Assembly: GCA_963678705.1 (NCBI GenBank)
Contig: OY783205.1
Coordinates: forward strand, 9,114,001-9,178,000
Direction of reading: 5' to 3'
DNA: 64,000 nucleotides
From: Panorpa germanica
Lineage: Eukaryota > Arthropoda > Insecta > Mecoptera > Panorpidae
Position 1 is the stretch's first letter. Each line of letters starts with the position of its first letter. Under the pieces are notes generated by a model. The model did no database searches and had not been told where the DNA came from. It saw only the letters and a program-made list of their open reading frames with translations. Positions 20,262-31,602 of the stretch are shown here, piece by piece. A program made the translations under genes and the position numbers.

Positions 20262-22775
20262 ATGGCACCGAACGTTCATTCACTCACATTAGTTGAAAAT
20301 ACAATCAACCTAATCAATGAGTTTTCAAAAAATCTAGAAGTCCAATCAACATCCTTAACGATCGTTGAATTAAAAATCAAAAACTTAGAAAAGGCTTGGG
20401 TCAAATATAATGGTATCTTAGAAGCACTGCTTCCAACTCTAAAAAATGAAGAAGCTACGGCTATCGTTAGTAAGTCTATGAAAGTTGAAAGTATTTACGA
20501 CGACACTCTTATTTCCTTGTTGAATTATAAGCAAACATTTGAGGATGATACACATATTGTGGATGACTCAAAAAGCATAGATTCAATAAAAAATTTAAAC
20601 TTAAGTCCAATGCAACTAACCGTTTTTGATGGAGAATATACTAATTGGCAAAGTTTCATGGAATTATTTACAAATTTAATTCGTAATAATAGTAAGTTAT
20701 CAAGCATTGAAAAAATGCACTATTTAAAATTAAATTTGACAGGAGAACCACTCAAACTCATAAAGAATTATCCTTTAACAAACGATAATTATGAAATTGT
20801 TTGGAACATCCTTTGTAAACGTTATGACAACAAAGTAGCACTTATTGAAACCTGTTTAAACAATTTAATAAACTACAATGTTATACGTTTAGAATCAGAA
20901 ATTAATATCAAAATTTTTTTAGATGAAATTAATGAATCGATTAGAGCTTTAACCGAGTTAGGAATATATTCTAATCATTCAGATTTTATTTTTATACATT
21001 TTTTAAAAACCAAGTTAGATTTTAATTCGTTAAAGGAATGGGAAAACAGAAATACTTCTGAATTACCAACCCTAAATGAATTTACGGAGTTTCTTGAAAG
21101 ACGGTGGCGCACTCTAGAGAGAAGAAGGCATGTTGAAGTTAAAACAGATCCAAGTCATTCTATTTCTAGTAGTGAACCAGTTTCAAGTGAACAATTTGCT
21201 AATAAGGTTGAAACTAAATTTAAAACTTTTTTTTGTAACCATTGTAAAAAAAATGGTCATTTAGAGAAATATTGTTTTATCAAGAAGGAAAATGCGGATA
21301 CGGTAAATCCTGTCGCGCAAATTAATATTTGTAGGAGAGCTACGGTATTTTCAAAACCTTCTGTTTATTGTAAAAGATCGAGACATCTTGAATCTGATTG
21401 TCCTCAAGCATCTTTTACTAAAAATACAAAACAAAATTCAAATAGTGAATTATGTTCTTTTTATAATCACCATTTACGTAAATTTAATAGTTTAAATAAA
21501 AATATTGAGATTAAAGAAATACCAGATACTATCCAATTGAAAATAGCAGCAGCCAAAGCAAAGACTGTATCATTTTTATTGGATACTGGTTCACAAATTT
21601 CTCTAATTAAACAAAACATTTTAAATAATAATATCAAAATAGATAGTACATCTAAAATTTTGTTAAAGGGAATTTCTGAAGGCACGCCTTATACTTTAGG
21701 TTCACTGAAAACTTCTATAATTTTAGATAGTCATAAGTCGAAACATACTTTACAGGTTGTGTCAGAGGATTTCCCCATTAAGCATGATGGAATTATAGGA
21801 TTAGATATTTTACGTACATTAAAAGCAGAAATTAATTTGGTAACGAACAGCGTACAATTCTCACAACATGGCAAGAAATTTGAATTACCATTAATAAACA
21901 TAAACAGTATTATCGTACCAGCACGTACTAGGAAATCAATTCCTATGTCGGGTTCTACGGTAGGAGTTTGTGTAGCCAAGGAATTGCTACCTGAAGTTTT
22001 TTTAGCCAACGCATTAATTAAACCTGTCAATAATATTTTTTATATATCTATAACTAATTCCTCAGCGAAAGATGTAATACTTGACAATTTTAAACCAGAT
22101 ATTATTCCAATAAATAAATTTAATTTTTACCATTTTTTGAAAAGAAATCCTAACAATCCTAAAAGATCCTTACGACATCTTTTATTTAATAATATAGATT
22201 TTTCAAATGTTAATTCAAAATATTTAACAGATTTAATGGAAATCTGTAATAATTTTAATAACATATTTTTTTTCCCGGTAGATAATTTATCTTGTGCGAG
22301 TGACTCACCTAACCCTGTAAACATTAAGCCGCATAGATTACCTCATGCGCATAAAGAAATTGTTGAGAAGCATATTCAAGAACTGTTGGCTAACAACATT
22401 ATTGAAAAATGCGACTCACAGTTTAACGCACCTCTGTTAATGGTACCCAAAAAAGCAGATGCGTCGGGGAACAAACAATTTCGCATTGTAATCGATTATC
22501 GTAAACTTAATGAGCAGACGACAAGTGATGTTTATCCTTTGCCCCTTGTACATGACATACTAGACCAACTTAGTGGTGCAAAATATTCTTCTACGATTGA
22601 TTTAGCTATAAATAAATTTACTAGTAATAAACCAAAATTTAAATTAAATTTTGATAAAAGGGTCAATTCTCTTTTTTCACCTAGAAAGTATACGGTAGTT
22701 AATAGGAATAGATTAAAGAGATTTTGTACCAATCAACAAAACCTTGACGTGTTAGATGGATTTTGTCAGGGATGA
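20262..22775 (+). CDS. A2: Gag-protease-truncated RT polyprotein
   Basis: 837 codons. Same domain plan as the A3 copy described below. It lacks three codons (Ala-Leu-Ser, a 9-bp loss near codon 681) between protease and RT, which explains the offset change to A4 from 29,326 to 29,335 bp. Private change Leu for Val at codon 53 (GILEALL). Because RT ends before its catalytic YxDD, no active reverse transcriptase can be made. Confidence 0.88.
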   Translation: MAPNVHSLTLVENTINLINEFSKNLEVQSTSLTIVELKIKNLEKAWVKYNGILEALLPTLKNEEATAIVSKSMKVESIYDDTLISLLNYKQTFEDDTHIVDDSKSIDSIKNLNLSPMQLTVFDGEYTNWQSFMELFTNLIRNNSKLSSIEKMHYLKLNLTGEPLKLIKNYPLTNDNYEIVWNILCKRYDNKVALIETCLNNLINYNVIRLESEINIKIFLDEINESIRALTELGIYSNHSDFIFIHFLKTKLDFNSLKEWENRNTSELPTLNEFTEFLERRWRTLERRRHVEVKTDPSHSISSSEPVSSEQFANKVETKFKTFFCNHCKKNGHLEKYCFIKKENADTVNPVAQINICRRATVFSKPSVYCKRSRHLESDCPQASFTKNTKQNSNSELCSFYNHHLRKFNSLNKNIEIKEIPDTIQLKIAAAKAKTVSFLLDTGSQISLIKQNILNNNIKIDSTSKILLKGISEGTPYTLGSLKTSIILDSHKSKHTLQVVSEDFPIKHDGIIGLDILRTLKAEINLVTNSVQFSQHGKKFELPLININSIIVPARTRKSIPMSGSTVGVCVAKELLPEVFLANALIKPVNNIFYISITNSSAKDVILDNFKPDIIPINKFNFYHFLKRNPNNPKRSLRHLLFNNIDFSNVNSKYLTDLMEICNNFNNIFFFPVDNLSCASDSPNPVNIKPHRLPHAHKEIVEKHIQELLANNIIEKCDSQFNAPLLMVPKKADASGNKQFRIVIDYRKLNEQTTSDVYPLPLVHDILDQLSGAKYSSTIDLAINKFTSNKPKFKLNFDKRVNSLFSPRKYTVVNRNRLKRFCTNQQNLDVLDGFCQG

Positions 22776-23014
22776 TTGTTTTGTGAAGCAGTGTTAACTC
22801 TACACGATGGGATCAGAATCGTTATCGACACTTTGCTTCTCTTTTTGTTTTTTTCCAGAATTGTAACTCGTATATTTTGTTTTTATACGTGTCCCTTTTT
22901 TTTTGGAAGGGGGTGTTGTGATAGTACGATATCGTCCTATCTTCCTTTTTCTTTTTCTTGGAAAGAAACGCATATGTTTTGTTTAATATGCGTTCCTTTT
23001 CTAGGGTTGAAGGG
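22776..23014 (+). other. A2 3' untranslated region
   Basis: 239 bp with the same two purine tracts as A1, the adjacent one at 23009-23014 and the stronger one ~100 bp upstream. Non-coding. Confidence 0.65.
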
Positions 23015-23873
23015 TGTTGTAAGTACGCATAAGTCGTACTTATCCTTTCTATTTTTAATATAAATGTTATTTATTTTATAAGAATTATATTATGTTATCT
23101 TTAATTTTAGTATTAATATTGTAACAAATAATTGTTTAAAGTTAGCGCTTGTTGACTCTGACTCTGGTCTGTGGATATTTATACTATTTTAATACTGGTA
23201 ATACCGTATCAGTGTTGTATGATGTAAAGTTAACAAATAAATTGTTAATATACCGATCGGTATTGCTTATAGAACGCCAGTCTCATCAAAGGTCTCATCC
23301 TAGTCACACGCTGAGTCTCAAGTGCTCATGATTACGAGTTGTAACTTCGTTCGTACAATAACTCCAATTGTAACATCAAGTGTACTACTGTAAGCACGTT
23401 TTCACTATTATTCAAATTATAACACTAAGAATTACATTTTGTTTTATATCTGACATCTTTATTAATCTAATAAAATACTATTGTAATTAAGTATGCAGAT
23501 ATAATATTACAACGAATAAATGATATATTTTAATAAAAGTGTTTGTATTAATGGTATTTAAAAGATACTAATTGTTCCAACGCCGTATGTCGCAACGAGG
23601 TTATACTTTAGACCGCTCAAGTATTCTCAAATTGCAACAATACTCCGTTTCAACAAGAATTCTGTTAATCATCTTGAAGAGACTTAATTCTTATCAACGT
23701 GAGTGATTCAAGAAGGTGGATGATCGTCAACTGAAGAGTCTACTTCCAGAAACTAGCAACACGGCGTGATGTATTAGCAAGCTGAGTAATCTCCTTCTAG
23801 AACGACAATCCGACCTCTTTTTACAACATTGATGTCAGGTGTAACATCCGCCCTTCAAATCTTGCTCACAACA
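23015..23873 (+). repeat. A2 3' LTR
   Basis: 859 bp, 3'-type variants. Near 23145 it reads GCGCTTGTTGACTCTGACTC where A1, A4 and A5 read GCGCTTGTAAACATTGACTC. Only A3 shares this change, so A2 and A3 are sister copies at this end. Confidence 0.93.
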
Positions 23874-24793
23874 ATATAAAAAAACACAAATATGCTTTTG
23901 ATATATGAGCATTTAGAATGCGAGGTTCTTTAATGGAAAAGGGTCCGGCAAAATCAATACCAACATGTAAAAATGGTCGATGGTATGTGACTCTAGCAGC
24001 TGGTAAGTCACCCATGACAGGAGTAGATGTAGTTGCTCGTAATTTTGTGCAAATAGTGCATAGTCGTAAGATTTGTCGAATTTTACTTCTGGCGCATATT
24101 ATCCAGAATTTAGATCGTAGAAGATAATGTAACGTATTGAGCTCCACATGTAAATATAGTTTCTGGTAATGTAATATTAGTAAGTTCGTTAAATGATTAT
24201 GCTTTTTCAATAGATATGGGTGTTTTGCTGCAGAGATTAACTCTGAATTTTCGAGACGTCCGCCGACAACTAATAGCATATTGTGATCGAGACATGGAGA
24301 TAGAGAGATTAAAATGGTGCGGAATTGACGACCGAGCTTGATATTTCTAATATCATCACTAAAATGATCCTGTTGTGCTAAGCGAATAATAAATATCTCT
24401 GCGGCAAGTAATTCTGTGAACGTTGGTGGACCAACGGCGACGTTAACATCATGACCAGGCATTATTAGTGACCTAAAACGCTTACTGTAAGCTACAATAC
24501 GAAGTAATTTACAATAATTTGACTGGTTTTCCAGTAGAGTTAAAAATACATTTGACACAAGTTTGTCCGTACACAGATTTGAACTGATTTTTACTTGTTT
24601 AAGCTCAGGCAATGTTAGTTCGGTATTATGTTGTCCAACAAAGCTTATGTGGTGGGACCTTCAGCCATGACAACACAACGGAAGAATCAGTAAAGGCGTA
24701 TACTTGAATATTATTCAATTTTGGCATTAGAATGTTATGTACATGAAGAAGCAATTTTGTTAAAAAAACTGCACCCAGAAGTTCTAAAAATAT
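23874..24793 (-). pseudogene. U5: RNase H piece, H2C2 and start of integrase core, upstream of the A2 insertion
   Basis: 248-codon frame 24612-23866 with the His pair, the CTIC pair and GIDFAGPF, Arg in the linker (A-bearing type). Family changes shared with U6, U10 and U11: VAVGPP, CLDHNML, LENSEL. Private: ENSELISAAK and WIICARS. The frame runs into the A2 LTR. Confidence 0.87.
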
Positions 24794-26096
24794 TTGTGGC
24801 CCATCGAATAGACGAGATCAGTTCAACTCCTATATTTATACAATGAAAATACGTTGATTCTAGGAAGAACCTAGCTGACATTTGTAGTCGAGAATTTTTG
24901 TCTCGATAAACAACTGGCATTACTTGAACGCCTTCAAGATATTTTACATTGACAGCGCCATTATTTTGCAAGGAATTCTCACTAACACCTTGCTTCTCAT
25001 TAGAAATGGCATTGACAACAGGTTTATTATTCGCTAATAAAACGTTGTGGTAAGCACTACTACTTTCTGAATTATTTGCAAAGATGTCACTACTTATCCA
25101 AGTTCTACTTAGGGAAACAGTGTTGTCAAGTGGAAGAGAAGTGGACTTATAAAAATTACCACCAGTAGATATAACTTGCCTTTTAATATTGCCATCACTT
25201 ATTTGCTTTTGAAAAGGATCCATTCCAAATACATCCACGTTAAAGTCTGAAACTGCATGTTCTTTCGGAAATAATTGGTTTGAAATTGGATGACTTATCG
25301 TTGAAATTGGATCAACTACAGGCGGAGTATTACCACTCCAATCAACTTGTCTTTTAAATACTGCATCATATTTTGGAAAACGAACAATTAAAGGAGAAGA
25401 ATCATCTTCTAAATTTGATTGAGATATATTTAAAAGATGACACTTCCTTTTTGTAAGTTTATTTTTTTCTACAATTGGAACTAATGGAGGCATATCTGAA
25501 AAACTGTCGACATTCGTGTAATTGATATCAGTTTGCATTGCATATTCTCCATCTTTTCCTTGTTCTTCAAAACAAAAATTTCCATCTACAATCAACTCTG
25601 ATTGAGTCTTAGTATTTGAGACTTCGTTACATTCCAAAATATTGTCGCCAGGATCATTGTTAGCAGATTCAATTTCTCTTTCTATGTTTAGTATTTTTGT
25701 AATTTCTTTACTTTCATTTCCTAAAGATTTATCAGTATTATTTTCCATTTCAATCGTAATTGTTGACGAATTTGATTGATTCCTAATATGCGGTGAAGAA
25801 ATCTCTGAACTATAGTTCAATTTAACAAAAGACTGTTCATTTTCAACTAATTTCAAACAAGTTTCGTTTTGAATTTCATCGTTTTCTTGAAGATTAGTTA
25901 CATATTCTACAAGTCCTAAATCTTTGTCGTTTAATATTTCAGTATTAAAATTTCTTTTTGATTTATTACTACCAACTTTTCGAGTGGTATTCCCTTGAGC
26001 TTTCGAATATATTTTTGAAGATTGTTGCCCGATTTTTGGATAAGGTTCACTAATACTTTCTTTCTCATTTGAATTATGTTTAATTTGAAGTATACA
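24735..26096 (-). CDS. U5: X open frame
   Basis: Open across X (373 codons from LKLVENEQ plus 80 upstream). Private change LFPKEH for LFPQEH. Otherwise it matches the majority sequence. Unknown function; no nearby ATG. Confidence 0.45.
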   Translation of the reverse strand, partial: CILQIKHNSNEKESISEPYPKIGQQSSKIYSKAQGNTTRKVGSNKSKRNFNTEILNDKDLGLVEYVTNLQENDEIQNETCLKLVENEQSFVKLNYSSEISSPHIRNQSNSSTITIEMENNTDKSLGNESKEITKILNIEREIESANNDPGDNILECNEVSNTKTQSELIVDGNFCFEEQGKDGEYAMQTDINYTNVDSFSDMPPLVPIVEKNKLTKRKCHLLNISQSNLEDDSSPLIVRFPKYDAVFKRQVDWSGNTPPVVDPISTISHPISNQLFPKEHAVSDFNVDVFGMDPFQKQISDGNIKRQVISTGGNFYKSTSLPLDNTVSLSRTWISSDIFANNSESSSAYHNVLLANNKPVVNAISNEKQGVSENSLQNNGAVNVKYLEGVQVMPVVYRDKNSRLQMSARFFLESTYFHCINIGVELISSIRWATNIFRTSGCSFFNKIASSCT

Positions 26097-26120
26097 TTAT
26101 GCAAGAATTTCAAAATTTAA

Positions 26121-26894
26121 TATGATTAGCTTCGATACTGGTCGTTTATAAATGCCATGAGCGGGTTTTAATGTAACAACACGAACATGACCGTCAGGAC
26201 CTGGATGAGTTTCCTGGACACGTGCCAATGGCTATTCGAATGGTGAAATATTATTATACTTTATCCATACAAGGTCATCCAATTTTAAATTGTCAGAGAC
26301 GGAGTGCCATTTGTGTCGTTGGTGTAGAGTATTGAGATATTGTCGGATCCATCTATTTGCAAAATCCTGTCTAATTTGTTTGATTAATTTTCAACGCTGT
26401 AAATGATTTGGGTTTCTATTTAACAGAATTTCCTCAGGAGGAAGACATAATGACGAACCAATAAGAAAGTGACTAGGAGATAAGGGATGTGGATCATCTG
26501 ATGATGCAGGCAAATGTACTAAAAGGCGACTGTTCATAATTGCTTTTATTCTGGCAAAAATTGTTGTGAGTTCTTCAAATGTAAATGGTCGTGTACCAAT
26601 TACTCGTTGGAGATGATATTTGGCACTTTTAACTCCACTTTCCTAGAGTCCACCAAAATTTGGACTGTGAGGAGGGTTAAAATGCCATTTAACCCCTCTA
26701 AGGAAGACTTAATTTGCACAAATGTTTTGACTTCTTTTAAATATCGGTTTGCACCAATGAAAACTGCCGCAATCAGTATAAATATCAGAGCATAGGCCTC
26801 GTCGTGATGTAAACCGATCGAATGATGCGAGAAATGAGTCAGTAGAGTTTCCAGAAGTAACTTCGAGGTGAACAGCTTTTGTGGACATACATAT
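26121..26894 (-). pseudogene. U6: degraded DUF5641 and integrase C-terminal half, downstream of the A3 insertion
   Basis: Same domain as in U5, but with a Trp-to-stop change (AATTTTCAACGC for AATTCCCAACGC near 26390) in the HLQRWELI stretch. It also has substitutions shared only with U7: CTGATGATGC, TGCTTTTATTC and GTAAATGGTC. The shared TAG precedes it. Confidence 0.83.
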
Positions 26895-27750
26895 TGTTGT
26901 AAGTACGCATAAGTCGTACTTATCCTTTCTATTTTTAATATAAATGTTATTTATTTTATAAGAATTATATTATGTTATCTTTAATTTTAGTATTAATATT
27001 GTAACAAATAATTGTTTAAAGTTAGCGCTTGTAAACATTGACTCTGGTCTGTGGATATTTATACTATTTTAATACTGGTAATACCGTATCAGTGTTGTAT
27101 GATGTAAAGTTAACAAATAAATTGTTAATATACCGATCGGTATTGCTTATAGAACGCCAGTCTCATCAAAGGTCTCGTCCGAGTCTTATCCTGAGTCTCA
27201 AGTGCTCATGATTAGTTTTACTTCGTTCGTACAATAACTCTAATTGTAACATCAAGTATACTACTGTAAGCACGTTTTCACTATTAATCAAATTATAACA
27301 CTAAGAATTACATTTTGTTTTATATCTGACATCTTTATTAATCTAATAAAATACTTTTGTAATTAAGTATGCAGATATAATATTACAACGAATAAATGAT
27401 ATATTTTAATAAAAGTGTTTGTATTAATAGTATTTAAAAAGATACTAATTGTTCCAACGCCGTATGTCGTAACGAGGTTATACTTTAGACCGCTCAAGTA
27501 TTCTCAAATTGCAACAATACTCCGTTTCAACAAGAATTCTGTTAATCATCATAAAGAGAGTTAATTCTTATCAACGTGAGTGATTTAAGAAGGTGGATGA
27601 TCGTCAAACTAAAGAGCCTACTTCCAGAAACTAGCAACACGGCGTGATGTATTAGCAAGCTGAGTAATCTCCTTCTAGAACGAGCATCAGACCTCTTTTT
27701 ACAACATTGATGTCAGGTGTAACATCCGCCCTTCTAATCAACTCACAACA
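26895..27750 (+). repeat. A3 5' LTR
   Basis: 856 bp, 5'-type variants. Small private changes near 27584 (GATTTAAGAAGG) and 27605 (AAACTAAAGAGCC). Confidence 0.93.
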
Positions 27751-28846
27751 AATGGTGTCAGGTGGGGTCTCGAAGAGATATTCCTACACATAAATATCCA
27801 AGAGGTACGCCCAAAAAATTTTTTTCTATATATTCTACACCTGGATGCGGATCGATTAAATCTGGATACCACTACGCCGATCGATTATTTCCAAAAATTG
27901 CTGAAAAGTACGACTAAAACTTCATTTCATCTGTATTTCACATAATTTTCTACAAGTATCGGCGGATGCAAAAACTACAGCCCGCTGAACCTGGAAAAAG
28001 AAATCTTTTGCCTCCCCGCGACTGGATGGATGCTTCTAGAAGACTTGGAATAATCTAAATCGATGTTAATCGTTTCCAGAGCCCCGCACACAGCTGTGTA
28101 TAGATCATAATAACTGATAAGAAAATCTTTAAGTATAATTGAACAGTATCTTTTTTTTTGTATATAATTATTACTATAAATTGATAATTATATTTTTTTA
28201 ATAGCAACGTTATTAATGAAGCTATCATTTTTTTTAGTATTATATTCAGTACTTTTGAATATTTGCTATAATGTAAGTATTTTTTATTAGCATCATTATT
28301 AACGAGGTTATAATTTTTTTTTAGTATTATATTCAGTACTTTTGAATATTTGCTATAATCTAAGTATTTTTGTAGCATCATTGTTTGTCATTGAAGCTAT
28401 TAATTTTTTTTAGTATTATATTCAATACTTTTGAATATTTGCTATAACCTAAGTATTTTTGTAGCATCATTGTTTGTCATTGAAGCTATTAATTTTTTTA
28501 GTATTATATCCAGTACTTTTGAATATTTACTATAATATTTTTTTATAATTGTTTCTACAATTATACTAATTGATGTTTAATATTTTTTTAGAACAACATT
28601 TTTTTTGAACGAGAGGGAATTTTGAAAAGGAGAAGTAAAGAGCTGAAGCAGTTAGATAGCAGTCTGTTCAATCAGAGAGACTACCTTCCTGTTACAACTG
28701 CAACGTCTGAGCCCCATCGGAAATTTCCTGTGAGTTACTGTTTTCGCTAACAATTTTTCCTTGTCAGAATCCTATTTTTCGGAGAGTCGTTTATTGGTAC
28801 AAAATAATCTTTAATCTGTATATTTTATAAATTTTAATTAAGTACT
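27751..28846 (+). other. A3 5' leader
   Basis: 1,096 bp. Primer binding site at 27753; ~88-bp repeat at 28236-28544. No gene seen. Confidence 0.8.
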
Positions 28847-31369
28847 ATGGCACCGAACGTTCATTCACTCACATTAGTTGAAAATACAATCAACCTAATC
28901 AATGAGTTTTCAAAAAATCTAGAAGTCCAATCAACATCCTTAACGATCGTTGAATTAAAAATCAAAAACTTAGAAAAGGCTTGGGTCAAATATAATGGTA
29001 TCGTAGAAGCACTGCTTCCAACTCTAAAAAATGAAGAAGCTACGGCTATCGTTAGTAAGTCTATGAAAGTTGAAAGTATTTACGACGACACTCTTATTTC
29101 CTTGTTGAATTATAAGCAAACATTTGAGGATGATACACATATTGTGGATGACTCAAAAAGCATAGATTCAATAAAAAATTTAAACTTAAGTCCAATGCAA
29201 CTAACCGTTTTTGATGGAGAATATACTAATTGGCAAAGTTTCATGGAATTATTTACAAATTTAATTCGTAATAATAGTAAGTTATCAAGCATTGAAAAAA
29301 TGCACTATTTAAAATTAAATTTGACAGGAGAACCACTCAAACTCATAAAGAATTATCCTTTAACAAACGATAATTATGAAATTGTTTGGAACATCCTTTG
29401 TAAACGTTATGACAACAAAGTAGCACTTATTGAAACCTGTTTAAACAATTTAATAAACTACAATGTTATACGTTTAGAATCAGAAATTAATATCAAAATT
29501 TTTTTAGATGAAATTAATGAATCGATTAGAGCTTTAACCGAGTTAGGAATATATTCTAATCATTCAGATTTTATTTTTATACATTTTTTAAAAACCAAGT
29601 TAGATTTTAATTCGTTAAAGGAATGGGAAAACAGAAATACTTCTGAATTACCAACCCTAAATGAATTTACGGAGTTTCTTGAAAGACGGTGGCGCACTCT
29701 AGAGAGAAGAAGGCATGTTGAAGTTAAAACAGATCCAAGTCATTCTATTTCTAGTAGTGAACCAGTTTCAAGTGAACAATTTGCTAATAAGGTTGAAACT
29801 AAATTTAAAACTTTTTTTTGTAACCATTGTAAAAAAAATGGTCATTTAGAGAAATATTGTTTTATCAAGAAGGAAAATGCGGATACGGTAAATCCTGTCG
29901 CGCAAATTAATATTTGTAGGAGAGCTACGGTATTTTCAAAACCTTCTGTTTATTGTAAAAGATCGAGACATCTTGAATCTGATTGTCCTCAAGCATCTTT
30001 TACTAAAAATACAAAACAAAATTCAAATAGTGAATTATGTTCTTTTTATAATCACCATTTACGTAAATTTAATAGTTTAAATAAAAATATTGAGATTAAA
30101 GAAATACCAGATACTATCCAATTGAAAATAGCAGCAGCCAAAGCAAAGACTGTATCATTTTTATTGGATACTGGTTCACAAATTTCTCTAATTAAACAAA
30201 ACATTTTAAATAATAATATCAAAATAGATAGTACATCTAAAATTTTGTTAAAGGGAATTTCTGAAGGCACGCCTTATACTTTAGGTTCACTGAAAACTTC
30301 TATAATTTTAGATAGTCATAAGTCGAAACATACTTTACAGGTTGTGTCAGAGGATTTCCCCATTAAGCATGATGGAATTATAGGATTAGATATTTTACGT
30401 ACATTAAAAGCAGAAATTAATTTGGTAACGAACAGCGTACAATTCTCACAACATGGCAAGAAATTTGAATTACCATTAATAAACATAAACAGTATTATCG
30501 TACCAGCACGTACTAGGAAATCAATTCCTATGTCGGGTTCTACGGTAGGAGTTTGTGTAGCCAAGGAATTGCTACCTGAAGTTTTTTTAGCCAACGCATT
30601 AATTAAACCTGTCAATAATATTTTTTATATATCTATAACTAATTCCTCAGCGAAAGATGTAATACTTGACAATTTTAAACCAGATATTATTCCAATAAAT
30701 AAATTTAATTTTTACCATTTTTTGAAAAGAAATCCTAACAATCCTAAAAGATCCTTACGACATCTTTTATTTAATAATATAGATTTTTCAAATGTTAATT
30801 CAAAATATTTAACAGATTTAATGGAAATCTGTAATAATTTTAATAACATATTTTTTTTCCCGGTAGATAATTTATCTTGTGCGAGTGCACTGAGTGACTC
30901 ACCTAACCCTGTAAACATTAAGCCGCATAGATTACCTCATGCGCATAAAGAAATTGTTGAGAAGCATATTCAAGAACTGTTGGCTAACAACATTATTGAA
31001 AAATGCGACTCACAGTTTAACGCACCTCTGTTAATGGTACCCAAAAAAGCAGATGCGTCGGGGAACAAACAATTTCGCATTGTAATCGATTATCGTAAAC
31101 TTAATGAGCAGACGACAAGTGATGTTTATCCTTTGCCCCTTGTACATGACATACTAGACCAACTTAGTGGTGCAAAATATTCTTCTACGATTGATTTAGC
31201 TATAAATAAATTTACTAGTAATAAACCAAAATTTAAATTAAATTTTGATAAAAGGGTCAATTCTCTTTTTTCACCTAGAAAGTATACGGTAGTTAATAGG
31301 AATAGATTAAAGAGATTTTGTACCAATCAACAAAACCTTGACGTGTTAGATGGATTTTGTCAGGGATGA
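28847..31369 (+). CDS. A3: Gag-protease-truncated RT polyprotein (reference copy)
   Basis: 840 codons from the ATG that follows AAGTACT. Residues ~1-300 are Gag, with a DUF1759-like centre at FDGEYTNWQSF (~122-132). Cys325-x2-Cys328-x4-His333-x4-Cys338 is a canonical nucleic-acid-binding knuckle. A second (Cys370, His375, Cys380) has lost its first Cys to Ser367. Asp441-Thr-Gly with GIIGLD (510-515) is a retropepsin, which would cleave the polyprotein. From ~693 a Ty3/Gypsy RT begins: VPKKADASG (731-739), FRIVIDYRKLNE (743-754), and motif A with Asp783 in STIDLA. After 785 the match stops; 55 unrelated codons follow to a TGA. YxDD, RNase H and integrase are missing. The Gag type is commoner in BEL/Pao, the RT is clearly Gypsy-like. 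Confidence 0.9.
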   Translation: MAPNVHSLTLVENTINLINEFSKNLEVQSTSLTIVELKIKNLEKAWVKYNGIVEALLPTLKNEEATAIVSKSMKVESIYDDTLISLLNYKQTFEDDTHIVDDSKSIDSIKNLNLSPMQLTVFDGEYTNWQSFMELFTNLIRNNSKLSSIEKMHYLKLNLTGEPLKLIKNYPLTNDNYEIVWNILCKRYDNKVALIETCLNNLINYNVIRLESEINIKIFLDEINESIRALTELGIYSNHSDFIFIHFLKTKLDFNSLKEWENRNTSELPTLNEFTEFLERRWRTLERRRHVEVKTDPSHSISSSEPVSSEQFANKVETKFKTFFCNHCKKNGHLEKYCFIKKENADTVNPVAQINICRRATVFSKPSVYCKRSRHLESDCPQASFTKNTKQNSNSELCSFYNHHLRKFNSLNKNIEIKEIPDTIQLKIAAAKAKTVSFLLDTGSQISLIKQNILNNNIKIDSTSKILLKGISEGTPYTLGSLKTSIILDSHKSKHTLQVVSEDFPIKHDGIIGLDILRTLKAEINLVTNSVQFSQHGKKFELPLININSIIVPARTRKSIPMSGSTVGVCVAKELLPEVFLANALIKPVNNIFYISITNSSAKDVILDNFKPDIIPINKFNFYHFLKRNPNNPKRSLRHLLFNNIDFSNVNSKYLTDLMEICNNFNNIFFFPVDNLSCASALSDSPNPVNIKPHRLPHAHKEIVEKHIQELLANNIIEKCDSQFNAPLLMVPKKADASGNKQFRIVIDYRKLNEQTTSDVYPLPLVHDILDQLSGAKYSSTIDLAINKFTSNKPKFKLNFDKRVNSLFSPRKYTVVNRNRLKRFCTNQQNLDVLDGFCQG

Positions 31370-31602
31370 TTGTTTTGTGAAGCAGTGTTAACTCTACACG
31401 ATGGGATCGTTATCGACACTTTGCTTCTCTTTTTGTTTTTTTCCAGAATTGTAACTCGTATATTTTGTTTTTATACGTGTCCCTTTTTTTTTGGAAGGGG
31501 GTGTTGTGATAGTACGATATCGTCCTATCTTCCTTTTTCTTTTTCTTGGAAAGAAACGCATATGTTTTGTTTAATATGCGTTCCTTTTCTAGGGTTGAAG
31601 GG
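31370..31602 (+). other. A3 3' untranslated region
   Basis: 233 bp, 6 bp shorter than in the other copies (ATGGGATCGTTATCG near 31400). Purine tract GAAGGG directly precedes the 3' LTR. Confidence 0.65.

Larger units (their letters stand above)
18310..23873 (+). mobile_element. A2: Ty3/Gypsy-type LTR retrotransposon, internally deleted
   Basis: 5,564 bp between the same ACATACATAT and ATATAAAAAA flanks as A1. It carries the same internal deletion and the same assignment of 5'- and 3'-type LTR variants. Its gag-pol frame is open for 837 codons. Confidence 0.95.
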
